This document shows positions 33,601 to 42,100 of a DNA stretch of 64,000 nucleotides, piece by piece. The translations under genes were made by a program, and so were the position numbers. The stretch covers positions 324,701 through 388,700 of the forward strand of contig JAQYWK010000004.1 of assembly GCA_030145055.1 (NCBI GenBank), given 5' to 3'. The stretch comes from Desulfovibrio sp. GTDB taxonomy: Bacteria > Desulfobacterota > Desulfovibrionia > Desulfovibrionales > Desulfovibrionaceae. Below the pieces are notes generated by a model. That model saw only the letters and a list, made by a program, of their open reading frames with translations, was not told where the DNA came from and made no database searches. Every line of letters starts with the position of its first letter. The stretch's first letter is position 1.

Positions 33601-34230
33601 ATGAATCGTTCAGGTGAAAGTATGGCAGAAGAAAAAAATGGTAAAAATGTGAATTCTGTGTCCGCGCAAGGGGGCATGGGAAAGTCGCGCGAGCCGGAAG
33701 TTGACTCTGAGGGTGGTCCTAATAATGAGTTGAACGCACTGAGAAATGCGGCTACTCGTAGTACTACAGGGCAGGATGGTTTTAAGGGTAAGCCTGATCC
33801 TAAGAAGAACACATATGGAACTTCTCACATAGATGATTACCATAAGCAGGTTAATGATCATCTATTACAGAATGGAACAAAGCCTTCAGATATAGCTTAT
33901 AACTATGAAGGCAAGCCCATTGTTACATATGACGCAATGGGTAACCCTGTGGCAATACCCCCGGGGGACTATGCCGACTCTGTTAAAAAGCTTGGAGATA
34001 TGCATGCAAAGAGAGAGCAAAATAAGGCAGATGGTGTTTTCTCTAAAATGTTTTCAGGAATGAGCGATGCTACCGCCTCAATTGCAGCAGGCCTTGATGG
34101 TGTGGCAGATAAAAGTATTGAAGGCATCGGAAGGCTGTGGTTGAAGGTGGTAAGGCGGCTGGTGAAGCTGTTGGGAAGACTGTTGATGAATTTAAGAATA
34201 ATGAAGAGTTGCAGAAGTATACGGGTATAG
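33601..34230 (+). CDS. Unknown unit-C protein, 5' part (probably frameshifted)
   Basis: Polar, Gly/Asn-rich protein. Residues 1-60 are low complexity, 60-130 look globular (NTYGTSHIDDYHKQVNDHLL, then YEGKPIVTYDAMGNPVAIPP), and an Ala/Ser/Gly stretch follows (SDATASIAAGLDGVADKSIE). After about 34128 the frame becomes a basic Leu/Arg-rich tail unlike the rest (RLVKLLGRLLMNLRI), while the -1 frame continues with an Ala/Gly-rich sequence in the same style. The likeliest reading is one gene, 33601-34577, broken by a one-base change near 34129. ATG 33601 has GAGAGG upstream; other ATGs exist at 33550 and 33622. No family is recognised. Confidence 0.55.
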   Translation: MNRSGESMAEEKNGKNVNSVSAQGGMGKSREPEVDSEGGPNNELNALRNAATRSTTGQDGFKGKPDPKKNTYGTSHIDDYHKQVNDHLLQNGTKPSDIAYNYEGKPIVTYDAMGNPVAIPPGDYADSVKKLGDMHAKREQNKADGVFSKMFSGMSDATASIAAGLDGVADKSIEGIGRLWLKVVRRLVKLLGRLLMNLRIMKSCRSIRV

Positions 34231-34577
34231 CTCTTGGGGCAGGAGGATTGCCTATTGCTATGGCTTCTGGGGTAGCGGTGGCACCTGCCTTAATTCGAAC
34301 AGGGACAGCCGTAAGTGGTATTGTCGAGAATGCAGCTCAAGGAGTAGCCAGTAGAATTGCAACTAGCCCTAGCACAGTAAAAAACCTTAAAAGAGGCTAT
34401 GATTTTGTGTCGGCATTTAACCCCGGAGAACTTCCCCCGGTTAGTTGGGCAGGAGCTCTAGGGACAGCAATTGCTAATAGGGATAGAATTCGTGAAACGG
34501 GTGAAGTTATTCGTAAACAGTTAAAGCCACACTTAGGAGATATTGTACATGAAAGGACTGCTAAGGATAATAGATAG
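34137..34577 (+). CDS. Unknown unit-C protein, 3' part (glycine-rich, membrane-active-like)
   Basis: The frame starting at GTG 34137 encodes 146 residues. It opens with an Ala/Gly/Lys helix (EGGKAAGEAVGKTVDEFKNN), then a hydrophobic Gly/Ala-rich stretch (TGIALGAGGLPIAMASGVAV) long enough to enter a membrane, and a basic C-terminus. It overlaps the 5' part by 94 bp in the -1 frame and has only a weak ribosome site, so it is best read as the displaced C-terminal half of the same protein. A separately translated protein remains possible. It overlaps the next gene by 29 bp. Confidence 0.5.
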   Translation: MVEGGKAAGEAVGKTVDEFKNNEELQKYTGIALGAGGLPIAMASGVAVAPALIRTGTAVSGIVENAAQGVASRIATSPSTVKNLKRGYDFVSAFNPGELPPVSWAGALGTAIANRDRIRETGEVIRKQLKPHLGDIVHERTAKDNR

Positions 34578-34983
34578 AATGTGTGAGTTTTTTGAACAAT
34601 GGGATAAATTAATTAGTAGAGCGATGTACATTGCTACTGGAATTCTCTTTATCCTTTGGAGTATGCCATTTTTGGATTCGGCAGATCCATTCTTTAGAAT
34701 TGCAAGCTTAAATATGATTGCTCGCTGGGGAATGACAGTCTTTGGTTGTATTAGCATTGCGTATGGATTGTTTAAGAAGGATTTTATAAGAGAAAACAGT
34801 CAAGGGATGATATGTCCTCTATGCGAAAAGACCTTTTCTTTCGGTGTCTTACGAATTCTTAAAAGTCTAGTTTGTCCAGAATGCAAAATCGAATTAGAAC
34901 CCCTTGAAGGATTCTATGATCGGTACCCTGAATTAAAAGAACTAGAAGAAGATCTTCCAGATGAGATAGAAGATATTAAGTAA
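34549..34983 (+). CDS. Small membrane protein with zinc ribbon
   Basis: 144 residues: two transmembrane segments (ISRAMYIATGILFILWSMPF and MIARWGMTVFGCISIAYGLF) followed by a cytoplasmic zinc ribbon (ICPLCEKTF and LVCPECKIEL) and an acidic tail. ATG 34549 with AGGAG 9 bp upstream is chosen over TTG 34543. It overlaps the preceding gene by 29 bp, so the two are co-translated. Paired with the glycine-rich, possibly membrane-active protein, it could act as a partner or immunity-type protein, but no family supports this. Confidence 0.65.
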   Translation: MKGLLRIIDRMCEFFEQWDKLISRAMYIATGILFILWSMPFLDSADPFFRIASLNMIARWGMTVFGCISIAYGLFKKDFIRENSQGMICPLCEKTFSFGVLRILKSLVCPECKIELEPLEGFYDRYPELKELEEDLPDEIEDIK

Positions 34984-34991
34984 TATAATCA

Positions 34992-35020
34992 GCCCCGACT
35001 TCGGTCGGGGCATTTTTTTT
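34992..35020 (+). terminator. Terminator of virion unit C
   Basis: CCCCGAC and GTCGGGG close on a TTCG tetraloop and are followed by CA and eight T. Confidence 0.95.
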
Positions 35021-35045
35021 GCCTTTTTCCACATTTTTTCCCAGT

Positions 35046-35090
35046 CCGGACCTGACTCGGCTGTTTCAGGTCCGGCTTGTCGCTTATCCT
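35046..35090 (+). promoter_or_regulatory. Palindromic virion-unit promoter, copy 4
   Basis: Perfect 10-bp arms CCGGACCTGA and TCAGGTCCGG around CTCGGCTGTT (35046-35075). TATCCT starts exactly 9 bp later (35085-35090). It leads unit D. Confidence 0.8.
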
Positions 35091-35146
35091 GACTTTGTAT
35101 TGGGTTTACTTTTAAACCTTAACCAAAACAAAGAAAGGAGATTTTT

Positions 35147-35740
35147 GTGGCAATTTCAGAAGTTAAAATTTGTAATCTGGCTCTTAGAAAACTTGGTGCT
35201 AGGCTTATAGAATCGCTTAGTGACAGCTCTCAGGAGGCTGTTACCTGTAATTTATTTTATGAGCAGGTTCGGGATGCAGTCCTTCGGGATCACCCTTGGA
35301 ATTTCGCAGCACGTCGGGCTAGATTAGCTAAACTTGTCGAGGGTCCAGCTTTTGGTTTTTCATTTCAATATCAGGTCCCAGTTGACTGCTTGCACTTGCG
35401 TCAACTGAATAGCCCTGATGATGAATTTGTAGTGGAAGGCGATAAGATCCTCACCAATTTTGATGGCGCATCAGTCGTTTATACTTGCCGAGTTACTAAT
35501 CCGGTACTCTTTGATTCCTCTTTTATAATGGCCTTATCCGCACGTCTTGCGGCTGAAATGGCTGATGACATTACGGGATCTGCCTCCAGAGCCAGAGAAA
35601 TGTGGACGCTATACCTGAATGCTATGCAGTCAGCCAGATTGGCGGACTCATCTGAAGGGCGCGAGGACGAGGTCTTGAATGATCCTTGGCTCGAAGCCCG
35701 TGGTATTTATGGCGCTGACTCACCTGTGTGGGGGGCATAA
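35147..35740 (+). CDS. Tail tubular protein A (T7 gp11-like)
   Basis: 197 residues. The opening EVKICNLALRKLGARLIESL and the stretch YEQVRDAVLRDHPWNFAARR are diagnostic of podovirus head-tail adaptor/tail tubular protein A. It forms the ring between portal and tail nozzle. The start is GTG 35147 with AAAGGAG 6 bp upstream. It is the first gene of unit D and precedes the nozzle gene by 2 bp. Confidence 0.92.
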   Translation: MAISEVKICNLALRKLGARLIESLSDSSQEAVTCNLFYEQVRDAVLRDHPWNFAARRARLAKLVEGPAFGFSFQYQVPVDCLHLRQLNSPDDEFVVEGDKILTNFDGASVVYTCRVTNPVLFDSSFIMALSARLAAEMADDITGSASRAREMWTLYLNAMQSARLADSSEGREDEVLNDPWLEARGIYGADSPVWGA

Positions 35741-35742
35741 AT

Positions 35743-37836
35743 ATGTCCGTTTCATTAATCATGACCAATTTCAGCGCGGGGGAACTTTCCCCGCGCCTTG
35801 GCGGACGCGTTGACCTTGCGAAATATTCAAACGGGCTTGCTGCTCTGGAAAATATGTACACGCACCCTCACGGCGGTGCATCACGCCGAACTGGATTCCG
35901 CTTTATCCGCGAAGTCCTCGGGCGTGATCTGTTGCGCGAAGGCTGTTTTACCTCTGTAGATGATTGGACCGTTGGAACCGGCTGGTCTGTTTTAAACTCC
36001 GTTGCGCCGTGTAATGGGGCTCAGGCAGGAGAGTCTGTTCTCAGCCGCGATCTGAGTCTCATTGAAGGCAAAACCTATGAAATCGGTTTCACCGTATCTA
36101 GCTTTCAAGCTGGCTCAGTTCATGTTGTTGCAGTTGGATCAGGGGTAAGCGAGTCTGCTACTGTGAACGGGAAATTTATTTCACGCCTTGAAGCCGGAAG
36201 TTCGGGGTCGATTGCAATCATTGCCGATGCAGATTTTATTGGTCAAATAGATTCCATTTCCGTGCGCGAAGTCGGACCTAAAACACGGCTTATTCCTTTT
36301 GAATTCTCAACTGAGCAGGCTTACGTCCTTGAATTTACCGATAAGAATATTCGGATTTATAAGGATGGCGGCATTGTTGTGGATGCGGATGGCGATCCAG
36401 TAGAAGTTCCAACTTTATACCTTGGTAGCGATCTCGAGAAGTTGAGATTCACTCAGTCCGCTGATGTCATGTATCTGGTGCACCCTGAGGTCCAGCCTTA
36501 TAAATTGTCCCGAACCTCTCATGTCGATTGGACTATGAAAATTGTCGAATTTTCCTCGCCTCCTGCCGAGTGGAATAGTGATAAGGGTTACCCTTCCTGT
36601 GTGACTTTTTTCGAGGAGCGTTTGTGCTTTGCTGCAAGCCCCGCCAATCCGCAAACAGTTTGGATGAGCAAAAGCGGTTCATATGAGAACTTCGGCGTTT
36701 CATCCCCTATTGTGGATGATGATGCTTGTACTTATACACTGTCCGCAGATCAGGTTAATGCCATCCGCTGGATGGTCAGTTCCAAGAAACTCATAATGGG
36801 CACCTCAGGCGGTGAATGGTGGCTTTCCGGCGGCGGGAGTGCTGATTCTGTCACGCCCAATTCCGTAATGGTGCGCCGTGAAACAACCCATGGTTCCGCG
36901 TCGATTCCACCTGTTGTTGTCGGCGGGATCATGATTTTCCTTCAGCGTGAGGGCAGAACCATTCGCGAACTGTCTTATTCGTTTGAGGCGGACGGCTATG
37001 TTGCGCCTGATCTAACTATTCTAGCCGAGCACCTTACTAGGTCAAATTCCATAACAGAGTGGGCATACCAGCAGTCACCGGATTCTGTAATTTGGATGAT
37101 TCGTGATGATGGTGTGCTCGTGGGACTTACCTATCAGCGCGAGCATGAAGTGGTCGGATATCATCGTCATGTTACCGAAGGACAGTTCCGCTCTGTCTGC
37201 GTCATCCCCGGAACTAATCAGGAAGAGGTTTGGATTGTTGTCACCCGGGAAGTTGAAGGCGTGAGCCGTAATTATATTGAGCGACTCGAAGAGCAGTTTA
37301 ATGGTGAAGATTCAGTTGAGGCGTTCTATGTGGATTCCGGCCTCAGCTATGAGCAGGATGTTGCAGATACCGTGTTCACAGGACTTGATCATCTTGAAGG
37401 TAAGACAGTCTCAATCTTAGCAGACGGAGCTGTGCGTCCTGAAGTGGTGGTTGAGAACGGGAGCATCACGCTAGCGGCCCCTGCATCAGTGGTGCATGCG
37501 GGGCTTCCTTTTATCTCAAATCTTAAAACTTTGCGTTTGGAAGGCGGCGCAATGGCCGGAACCGCTCAAGGGCGCATGAAACGTATTTCGCATGTAACGG
37601 TAAGGCTTTTCCAGTCTCTAGGACTACAGGTTGGCTACGACGAGGACCATCTGGAACGCGCTCCTTTCCGTACCTCTGCGGATAAAGTCGGGGGCCCTCC
37701 TTCGCTGTTTAGCGGGGATTATGAGGTGAAATTCAACCGTGGATATGATCGCGATGGGCAGATTTATATCAGGCAGGATCAGCCGCTTCCGCTGACCATA
37801 CTTGCGCTTATCCCAGAAGTTACGGTCTATTCATGA
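35743..37836 (+). CDS. Tail tubular protein B / nozzle (T7 gp12-like)
   Basis: 697 residues, mostly beta. The N-terminus MTNFSAGELSPRLGGRVDLA then NMYTHPHGGASRRTGFRFIR is the strong signature of the podovirus tail nozzle/stabilisation family. ATG 35743 is used (a run of G 7 bp upstream); an in-frame GTG lies at 35728. It overlaps the next gene by 4 bp. The protein forms the tail tip through which DNA passes. It has no internal disruption. Confidence 0.92.
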   Translation: MSVSLIMTNFSAGELSPRLGGRVDLAKYSNGLAALENMYTHPHGGASRRTGFRFIREVLGRDLLREGCFTSVDDWTVGTGWSVLNSVAPCNGAQAGESVLSRDLSLIEGKTYEIGFTVSSFQAGSVHVVAVGSGVSESATVNGKFISRLEAGSSGSIAIIADADFIGQIDSISVREVGPKTRLIPFEFSTEQAYVLEFTDKNIRIYKDGGIVVDADGDPVEVPTLYLGSDLEKLRFTQSADVMYLVHPEVQPYKLSRTSHVDWTMKIVEFSSPPAEWNSDKGYPSCVTFFEERLCFAASPANPQTVWMSKSGSYENFGVSSPIVDDDACTYTLSADQVNAIRWMVSSKKLIMGTSGGEWWLSGGGSADSVTPNSVMVRRETTHGSASIPPVVVGGIMIFLQREGRTIRELSYSFEADGYVAPDLTILAEHLTRSNSITEWAYQQSPDSVIWMIRDDGVLVGLTYQREHEVVGYHRHVTEGQFRSVCVIPGTNQEEVWIVVTREVEGVSRNYIERLEEQFNGEDSVEAFYVDSGLSYEQDVADTVFTGLDHLEGKTVSILADGAVRPEVVVENGSITLAAPASVVHAGLPFISNLKTLRLEGGAMAGTAQGRMKRISHVTVRLFQSLGLQVGYDEDHLERAPFRTSADKVGGPPSLFSGDYEVKFNRGYDRDGQIYIRQDQPLPLTILALIPEVTVYS

Positions 37837-38339
37837 GCAAATTAGGCAATACTACAAAGGTGACTTTGAGCGTGCCCACAGCAGAGCATATTGAGCTTGT
37901 TGCTAGCAGGGTTCGGCTGTGCGATCGCGAGGATATGGAAGGTCTAAGGCCGCATACTTCTATCATAGATGTCATTATGGGTGACGTAAAACTGTCGAGG
38001 TTTGTTTATGCGCTTTACCTTGATGGCGTTCCGCACTCCGTTCTGGGAGTGATTCCCGGCCGTATTGATGGGGTGGGTATTCCATGGTTGGTCGGAACTA
38101 CTGATGTTGATGAAAATCCACTGCCATTTGCGAGGATTTCATTGTCAGTACTTGAATTAATGCAAACCGATTTTCCTGTTTTAGAAACATTTGTTTGTGC
38201 ACGAAACAGGAAAAGCACGCTCTGGCATCGTTGGTGTGGGTTTAAGTTTGACCCAGAAAAAATAATGCTTGGGCGTGATTATTATTATCGTGCGAGTCGA
38301 AATATTGGAACAATTAATAAAAAGAGAGAGGGAATATAA
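37833..38339 (+). CDS. Internal virion protein, T7 gp13-like
   Basis: 168 residues with a GNAT-like fold and the layout of phage T7 gp13: ASRVRLCDREDMEGLRPHTS near the start, RFVYALYLDGVPHSVLGVIP in the middle, FVCARNRKSTLWHRWCGFKF at the end. It sits between the nozzle and a gp14-like gene, the T7 order. It has an ATGA overlap with the nozzle gene and a 1-bp overlap with the next. Confidence 0.82.
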   Translation: MSKLGNTTKVTLSVPTAEHIELVASRVRLCDREDMEGLRPHTSIIDVIMGDVKLSRFVYALYLDGVPHSVLGVIPGRIDGVGIPWLVGTTDVDENPLPFARISLSVLELMQTDFPVLETFVCARNRKSTLWHRWCGFKFDPEKIMLGRDYYYRASRNIGTINKKREGI

Positions 38340-39016
38340 TGGCAACAGGGGCAATGTTAGCAGTTGGTTCAATGGCAGTTTCAGTGGTTGGCGGGGCAAT
38401 GAGCAGTGGTGGCGGAGGTGGTGCGGGGGCTGCCGTTCAGGCCGCTGGCTCCGCTATGGGGAGTGCAAGTGGGGGGGGCGGGTTTAATGTCAGCTCTGGA
38501 ATCGGCATGATGACCGATTTCGGCAAGTCTGTTTTTAGCAGTGGAAATGATCAGAGTGAAGCTGCATATAACTCACAAGTGTCAGATTTGCGAAGCATGA
38601 ATAAATTGCAGGGCGGGGTCTATAATCGCGATACCAGCTACAAAGAGGCTCAGCTTGTGCGGCAGGATGCGGATATTAAGTTGGCTGCTTTGCGCAGAGA
38701 ATTATACCGTAGAGAACACTCTCTCGGCGGATACAAAGGAGTCCGTTTGGATTCCGGCTCTATTGTGGATGTTAAGGAAGATACAATCCGTCAGGCAAAT
38801 CATGATGCTGAAATTGTAAAATATCAGGCTGATATTGCGGCAGGCAGGTATGAATCCCAAGGAGATATGTCTTTATGGTCGACAGCAACTAGTCTTGCTC
38901 TCGATAAAATAGATTCTGATCACGATAGTGAAAAGGAGGCGGATAGTCGAACCAGTTCCCTCGTTGATAAGGCTGAAAGCAATCTAACCAGTCTGGTCAG
39001 TTTGGCTGCTGAGTAA
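38339..39016 (+). CDS. Internal virion protein, T7 gp14-like
   Basis: 225 residues. A hydrophobic, extremely Gly/Ala/Ser-rich N-terminal third (MLAVGSMAVSVVGGAMSSGG and further repeats) is followed by a helical charged remainder (AQLVRQDADIKLAALRRELY). This matches the ejection protein gp14 family, which inserts in the outer membrane during infection. It is the last gene of unit D; the large gp15/gp16-type ejection proteins that usually follow are absent here. There is no strong terminator before the next promoter at 39035. Confidence 0.78.
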   Translation: MATGAMLAVGSMAVSVVGGAMSSGGGGGAGAAVQAAGSAMGSASGGGGFNVSSGIGMMTDFGKSVFSSGNDQSEAAYNSQVSDLRSMNKLQGGVYNRDTSYKEAQLVRQDADIKLAALRRELYRREHSLGGYKGVRLDSGSIVDVKEDTIRQANHDAEIVKYQADIAAGRYESQGDMSLWSTATSLALDKIDSDHDSEKEADSRTSSLVDKAESNLTSLVSLAAE

Positions 39017-39034
39017 ATTTATATTTTTTGTCGC

Positions 39035-39079
39035 CCGGACCTGACTCGGCTGTTTCAGGTCCGCTTTACGAAGTAACTT
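39035..39079 (+). promoter_or_regulatory. Palindromic virion-unit promoter, copy 5
   Basis: CCGGACCTGA, spacer CTCGGCTGTT, TCAGGTCCGC at 39035-39064 (the last pair is lost). The -10-like box TAACTT is at 39074-39079, again exactly 9 bp downstream. It leads the tail-fibre unit E. Confidence 0.72.
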
Positions 39080-39130
39080 ATAGATATATGGCGACGGTTT
39101 TTTATTGATAAAATTTTTAAGGAGAAAATT

Positions 39131-42100
39131 ATGACAGTGGTTTCAAGCAGCAACAACATTACCTTCGCGGGTGATGGAGTGCAAATTTTATTCGATTTCA
39201 ATTTTAAAATTTTCAGAGAAGAGGATCTTGCGGCTGTTGTTCGTGACAGTTTGGGATTCGAAAAACAGTTGGTAACGGGAACCGATTTTAAGTTGATCTC
39301 AGGTCCGGAAATAGAATCCGGCGGAAGAGTCAGCTATCCGCTTTCAGGCAACCCTCTTCAGGTTGGCGAAAGTATTACTTTATTCAGGGATATTGCATAT
39401 TCCCAAGAACTGGAACTGGTGGATAACGATCCGTTTTCTGCAGGGCTTCTTAATGAAGCATTCGATCGCGGAGTTATGCGTGACCAGCAGTTGCAGGAGC
39501 AGATTGCGAGGTCTTTAAAATATGACATTTCTACTCCGACTGAAGAACAGCTTATGCCACAGGAGTTTATGAACACTGTCATTAACTCTCGTGATGCGGC
39601 TAATATCGCTGTAAGCGGAGCTGAAACAGCAAAGGCAGATGCTCAGGTTGCTCAGTCCGCCGCAGAGGTGGCTAAAGCTGGAGCAGAAGCGGCCCAGATT
39701 GCCGCCGAGTATGCAAAAGATCAAGCGGAAGAAATAGCCTTGGGCGAGCTTACTAGTCTTCGCAGTGATACACCTGTTCTCGCAGGGGTTGCGACTGCAA
39801 CAGAAGGGGAAACCGTTGAGATCTCTATAACTGACTATGTTGAAGATTCTCTGACAAATTACGAAATTGATGTTGTTGGATTTGGTTCAGCTCAACTCGT
39901 AGGGGGTTTAATTAACTGGACTTTAGGGCCAGTGGCTATTGATACCCCATATTCAGTTAATGTCATTAGACGTAAACGCGGTGAACTTTATTCAGAAACT
40001 GCTGTTCATCAGGTTTTGGTGAAAAATGTTCAGGTCAATGATGGTCCTACTGTGGTTTTTTCAAATGATTCTGTCGGCTGGCCCGGTGCGACTATTGATG
40101 ATGACGGGATTCATTCTCCAGCTAATTCTGTTGGGGCAATTAACACAAAACAGATCGTAAGTGGAGAAATGGAGATTGAGGTTGCAGGCTCTGAATTTCC
40201 TGTCCTTGGCGGAACCACAGGCGAACTTCTCAAGACCTCAGTAAAGCCGACCAAGGATGCGAAGTACGTTGCTAACAATGGTAGTGGTTATTTTGGTGAT
40301 GTTACTGAGGTGATGAGCGACTCTGACATAATATTGCATGAAGAGCCTTATGAATATTCTGGAATGTCAGCAGGGTGGGTTGATAAAACCGCGCCTCTAC
40401 CCGTTGGCGTAACAATAACACATCTTGGGTTCAACTCAACTAGTGCTACTTCCGCAGGGCGTATGCACATTGTGCGAAAAGACTCCGCAACTCTATATAC
40501 CTGTGTTGCTGAATACTTAAGCATCCTTGCTCATACAGGCGATGGGACTTTTCAGTACGCGATATTGTCGGTGCCATTCACTGTTCCTGATGATGGAAAT
40601 GAATACTACCTACATGTTAGTGCAGTACCAGCTAACTGCGCCTATAAGATTGTAGAATCTGGTCTTGCTTTGTATGGGGGCGATGTAGATTTAATTATAG
40701 GGTCACAGTATACCTTCTCAAACACAACAACATGCCCAATGCTTGCTTATAGTGTGGATAAAGCGGTTGTAGAAAGTTACGAAGCAGCAATAGCCCTTCC
40801 CGAAGCACCAACAAAAATCTTTGCTGACCCTACTCAGGGTGAAATTATAAAAGTAGATGAGGCTTCAACTAGCACAAGTTTTGTGTCTTCGGACGAGATT
40901 ATCGAGGGGCAGGAGTTTGATTCAAACCTAGGCGGTTTTAAGGCGGTGGCTTTATCAACTTCGGTTGGCGGCACTGAGCTTATAAAGAATGATGTTCCAA
41001 CTCTTGTTGATCATGGAACGTTTACTTTTGGTGTCATGGATAAACGCACAAAGTTAACCGGTACGGTTAATAAGATTGGTATTGTTGAAGCCGCGCATAG
41101 TGGCATTAACTATATGGCTGTTGCGAAAGACAATACAGACGGTACATTTGATATCATTGAACAGGTGGCTTACTCGACAGATACAGTTGTTGATGGATTT
41201 TACATGCACACTCTTGTAACTTCAATAGACACAACTGACGGTGATTATTACATAGCCGGAATTGGGCCTGTATCAGCTAAAACAGTATCAGGTGTTGCTG
41301 GAACAGGTACGTACTACAATGGTACAATTGTTGACTCGTTGTGGACTCCTGTTATTACTGCCGATAATGGATATGCACTAGTTGTTGCGTATGAAGGTGA
41401 CGGCACTCTTTACACAGCAGACATAACAGCCGCAGGGTTCGCAGAAGCTCCAAGCAACGTTTCCCGTAAAGCTGATAACGTCTTTGCAATCGGTGCGGGT
41501 AATACTGGCGAGTATATTGGTAAGCCAATTGAATTGGCGCTTGCTGGTGGGGGGGAAGTAGATGGGGCAGAAGGAACAATACATACCACTACAGTGACAT
41601 ATCCAGAAAAGGCTTTTGATGGTGACCCTGCTACGTACGCATATGACGGTGGCACTCCTGAATGGCCTTTCATACTAGGGAAATTGTGGGATAGCGCAAG
41701 AGTTGTTTCCAGTGTGCACGTTGCCAGTATTACAACTGGATGGTCTAACATAGTCGGGACTCCTGCTAGTGTAGAGATTTATTTAGAAGGTAGTAATGAT
41801 GGTATGAGTTGGGATATTCTTGGAAGTACAGGGGCTATAGTGAATGTTGAATCCGCTGACGTTAATGTTGTTTCGGCAAGTGCTATTGCATATACTAATC
41901 ACAGAATACGTCTTGAAGATTTGATCGGGACAGGGAATGGGGCTGTAAACTCTATGGTATCTTTAATTGAGTTTACCGAAGTTAGTAACACCACTGCTCA
42001 AGTTTTAGTGTTTACCTCTGTCGAGTCCATCACAGACAAGTTACATACTGACGGAGGCTTTCATAACAACCTTGATTGCACAATGTTAGACGGTAGTATC

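Noticed and set aside
34115-34140. Programmed -1 frameshifting in unit C
   Set aside because: No X-XXY-YYZ heptamer or following pseudoknot is apparent; simple mutation is more economical.
30414-39064. The palindrome copies as rho-independent terminators
   Set aside because: No T-run follows the stem in any copy, true terminators lie just upstream of copies 3 and 4, and a -10 box follows at fixed distance.
30414-39064. The palindrome copies as a CRISPR array or transposable repeats
   Set aside because: Copies are kilobases apart, always at the same gene-relative position, and are not flanked by target duplications.
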